From assembly GCA_910585065.1 (NCBI GenBank), contig CAJUCG010000158.1, positions 1 through 8,096 on the forward strand: a stretch of 8,096 nt of DNA, written 5' to 3'. Shown in pieces: positions 6,699 to 8,096 of the stretch; the first letter of the stretch is position 1; every line of letters begins with the position of its first letter. The position numbers and the translations under genes are program-made. The notes beneath the pieces were generated by a model, which saw only the letters and a program-made list of their open reading frames with translations, made no database searches and had not been told where the DNA came from. This stretch comes from an uncultured Lachnospiraceae bacterium. Its GTDB lineage: Bacteria; Bacillota; Clostridia; Lachnospirales; Lachnospiraceae.

Positions 6699-7511
6699 AT
6701 GTTCCATATAATGCGCGGTGGGTGTACTGCACGCCATCCCTACCCCTTCCATCTCTCAAGGATGCACGGCATAAAGAATTATGTCCTGCTGTTTATCCAT
6801 ACCGCCGTCCAGTTTCAGATTGACGGTGTGGAGACAAGTGCCGCACCCGGTCACGCTGTCCTAATTGCACCGCAGACTCCATACTGCTATTATAATCTGT
6901 CGGGCGAATATATGGATGACTGGCTGCATTTTGAATATATTCCTGACTTGCCAGAACAGATAACATTTTCTATATTCCCCCCTACAAACAAACTCTTTCC
7001 GGTGCGCAATATGGAATTTTATTCCTCCCTGATTCGCCAGCTTTTATGGGAGAAATCTTCTGCGCCGCCCGAATACCAAAAGCAAAATATGGACGCGCTG
7101 TTTTTTGTTTTGTTCAGCCATCTCTGTTACGACAGCACACATCCCCAGCCGCCTTCTCCTCCACTCCCGTTTGAGAAAAAACTCCGCGAAGTCCGTCTGC
7201 GGATGGAAGATTCCCCGCAGAGAGAACACAGCATTGCCCTCTATGCCCAGGAATTAAAAATCAGTGAATCCTACTTTCAGCATCTTTATCGGAAACTTTT
7301 TGGAATTTCCTTCCAAAAGGATCTGATCAAACTGCGCGTAGATCATTCTATGGAATTATTAGATCATACTGATCTTACCATCGAACAACTCACCGAACTT
7401 TGCGGCTATCGGAGCGAAGTACATTTTTATCGTCAATTTAAAGCAGTCACCGGCTGTACCCCCGCACAGTATCGCCGCCAGGCAGAGCGGGACTTAGATT
7501 CAGAGCCGTGA
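6699..7511 (+). CDS. AraC family transcriptional regulator
   Basis: A 270-residue one-component regulator. Residues about 10-80 form an AraC-type cupin sensing domain (FQIDGVETSAAPGHAVLIAP and DDWLHFEY are typical of its beta strands and the following region). Residues about 160-262 form the double helix-turn-helix DNA-binding domain. The first HTH is around 178-200 (IALYAQELKISESYFQHLYR), the second around 225-250, and the family signature is LCGYRSEVHFYRQFKAVTG with TPAQYRR at the end. AAGGAGG (6687-6693) lies 5 bases before the ATG. It is transcribed away from the GH88 gene, with a near-consensus promoter and 19-base repeats in its leader. By position it most likely senses a uronide-derived sugar and activates the GH88-DUF2264 genes. 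The family is certain; ligand and targets are inferred. A proline-rich linker (149-157) separates the domains. Confidence 0.94.
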   Translation: MFHIMRGGCTARHPYPFHLSRMHGIKNYVLLFIHTAVQFQIDGVETSAAPGHAVLIAPQTPYCYYNLSGEYMDDWLHFEYIPDLPEQITFSIFPPTNKLFPVRNMEFYSSLIRQLLWEKSSAPPEYQKQNMDALFFVLFSHLCYDSTHPQPPSPPLPFEKKLREVRLRMEDSPQREHSIALYAQELKISESYFQHLYRKLFGISFQKDLIKLRVDHSMELLDHTDLTIEQLTELCGYRSEVHFYRQFKAVTGCTPAQYRRQAERDLDSEP

Positions 7512-7581
7512 TAAAAGCTGTATCCCCATGCCAAGCCGCTCTCATTCATTTATGGTAGAGTTATTTAGGTACGGGGATGGA

Positions 7582-7586
7582 AAGGA
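7582..7586 (+). promoter_or_regulatory. Ribosome binding site supporting a GTG start for the response regulator
   Basis: AAGGA ends six bases before the GTG at 7593-7595. The nearby ATG at 7577 is in another frame and the ATGs from 7621 onwards are too late to include the receiver's first strand, so the GTG is the only start that fits the family. Confidence 0.75.
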
Positions 7587-7592
7587 ATTTCT

Positions 7593-8096
7593 GTGGAAAA
7601 AAAACGTATTTTAATTATCGATGATGATACTGATCTATCTGCGATTCTCTCGGATATGCTGGAAAATTATGGATATGAAACTGTATGCGCAGAAACTGCT
7701 CAAAAAGCATTTTCCCTGCTCGCAGAAACCTGGCATTTGCTGCTTTTGGATATCAACCTCCCCGATAGTACCGGCTTTTCCCTGTGCAGAGAACTGCGGC
7801 GCGTATCCAATGTTCCAATCCTCTTTGCCAGTGCCAGGACAAGTGAAACCGACCGCATCACCGGCTTTGAGATTGGCGGCGATGACTACCTGCCAAAGCC
7901 CTACTCCCTAAAAGAGCTTTTAGTGCGGGTCAACGCGCTGATTCGCCGCACTTACGGCTCCTCTGCCCAAGAAAAAATTATCTCCTTTGGACAAATCAGG
8001 GTAAATTTAACTGCCAGAAGTGTAACTAAGAATGATCTGCCCATTTCCCTTTCCCTGCGCGAATTTGATCTTTTGGCCTATCTATGCGAACATAAA
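7593..8096 (+). CDS. OmpR/PhoB-type response regulator (3' end cut by window)
   Basis: The visible 168 residues contain a complete receiver domain and the start of a winged-helix output domain. In the receiver, the acidic pocket is D10-D11 in ILIIDDD, the phosphorylated aspartate is D53 in LLLLDINLPD, the switch residue is S80 in LFASAR, and the conserved lysine is K102 in YLPKPYS. From about residue 126 the sequence (ISFGQIRVNLTARSVTK, then SLREFDLLAYL) is the OmpR-family DNA-binding domain, cut at the window end. The start is GTG at 7593, with AAGGA (7582-7586) six bases upstream; no in-frame ATG begins the family's opening strand. It follows the AraC gene after 81 bases on the same strand. 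I see no clear terminator or promoter between them, so co-transcription is possible. A partner histidine kinase is expected downstream, outside the window. Target and signal are unknown. Confidence 0.95.
   Translation, partial: MEKKRILIIDDDTDLSAILSDMLENYGYETVCAETAQKAFSLLAETWHLLLLDINLPDSTGFSLCRELRRVSNVPILFASARTSETDRITGFEIGGDDYLPKPYSLKELLVRVNALIRRTYGSSAQEKIISFGQIRVNLTARSVTKNDLPISLSLREFDLLAYLCEHK

Noticed and set aside
7484..7542. AGAGCGG and CCGCTCT inverted repeat around the araC stop codon, as a possible terminator
   Set aside because: The loop is 45 bases and no T tract follows; likely chance.
7523..7578. ATCCCC and GGGGAT inverted repeat upstream of the response regulator
   Set aside because: Only six pairs across a long loop, with a mismatch on the inner side; too weak to call an operator or structured RNA.
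7621..7911. Plus-strand 96-codon frame starting with ATG inside the response regulator
   Set aside because: It is a shifted-frame shadow of the receiver domain, whose frame from GTG 7593 carries all the conserved residues.

Overview
The window looks like chromosomal DNA of a gut-type Clostridia, most likely Lachnospiraceae. The reasons are the clostridial-style ThiC, strong GGAGG ribosome binding sites, sigma-A-like promoters, a moderate GC content, and an AraC regulator diverging from a small uronide-sugar gene set. This placement is inferred from protein character only; no marker gene is present.

Layout. At the left edge (1-1164, +) is the 3' nine-tenths or so of thiC (pyrimidine branch of thiamine synthesis), closed by a clean intrinsic terminator at 1171-1204. 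After a 153-base gap holding a perfect inverted repeat comes a 554-codon gene (1358-3022, +). It encodes an ECF-like sigma factor with sigma-2 and sigma-4 regions, carrying an extra winged-helix segment and a large cysteine-rich C-terminal extension. Facing it are two leftward genes, probably one transcription unit. The first is a GH88 unsaturated glucuronyl hydrolase (5399-6526, -), the second a DUF2264-family protein (3104-5260, -), possibly a glucuronidase-like glycoside hydrolase. The unit ends at a hairpin (3021-3069) whose U tract lies on the minus strand. Diverging from the GH88 gene is an AraC-family regulator (6699-7511, +). At the right edge is an OmpR-type response regulator starting with GTG (7593, +) and cut off by the window.

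How the parts work together. The 172-base divergent region between GH88 and araC contains a near-consensus promoter for araC, a plausible promoter for GH88 with an abutting -35, and a 19-base direct repeat (two full copies plus the start of a third). The repeat lies upstream of the GH88 promoter and inside the araC leader. The simplest model is that the AraC protein binds the repeats, activates the GH88-DUF2264 unit and limits its own synthesis. Neither enzyme has a visible signal peptide, so they would finish off imported uronide oligosaccharides in the cytoplasm. The polysaccharide lyase and transporter that should supply them are not in the window.

The least ordinary gene is the extended sigma factor: no anti-sigma gene lies beside it, and its extension is a candidate built-in sensory part. 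No tRNA, rRNA, CRISPR array, insertion sequence or phage gene was seen.
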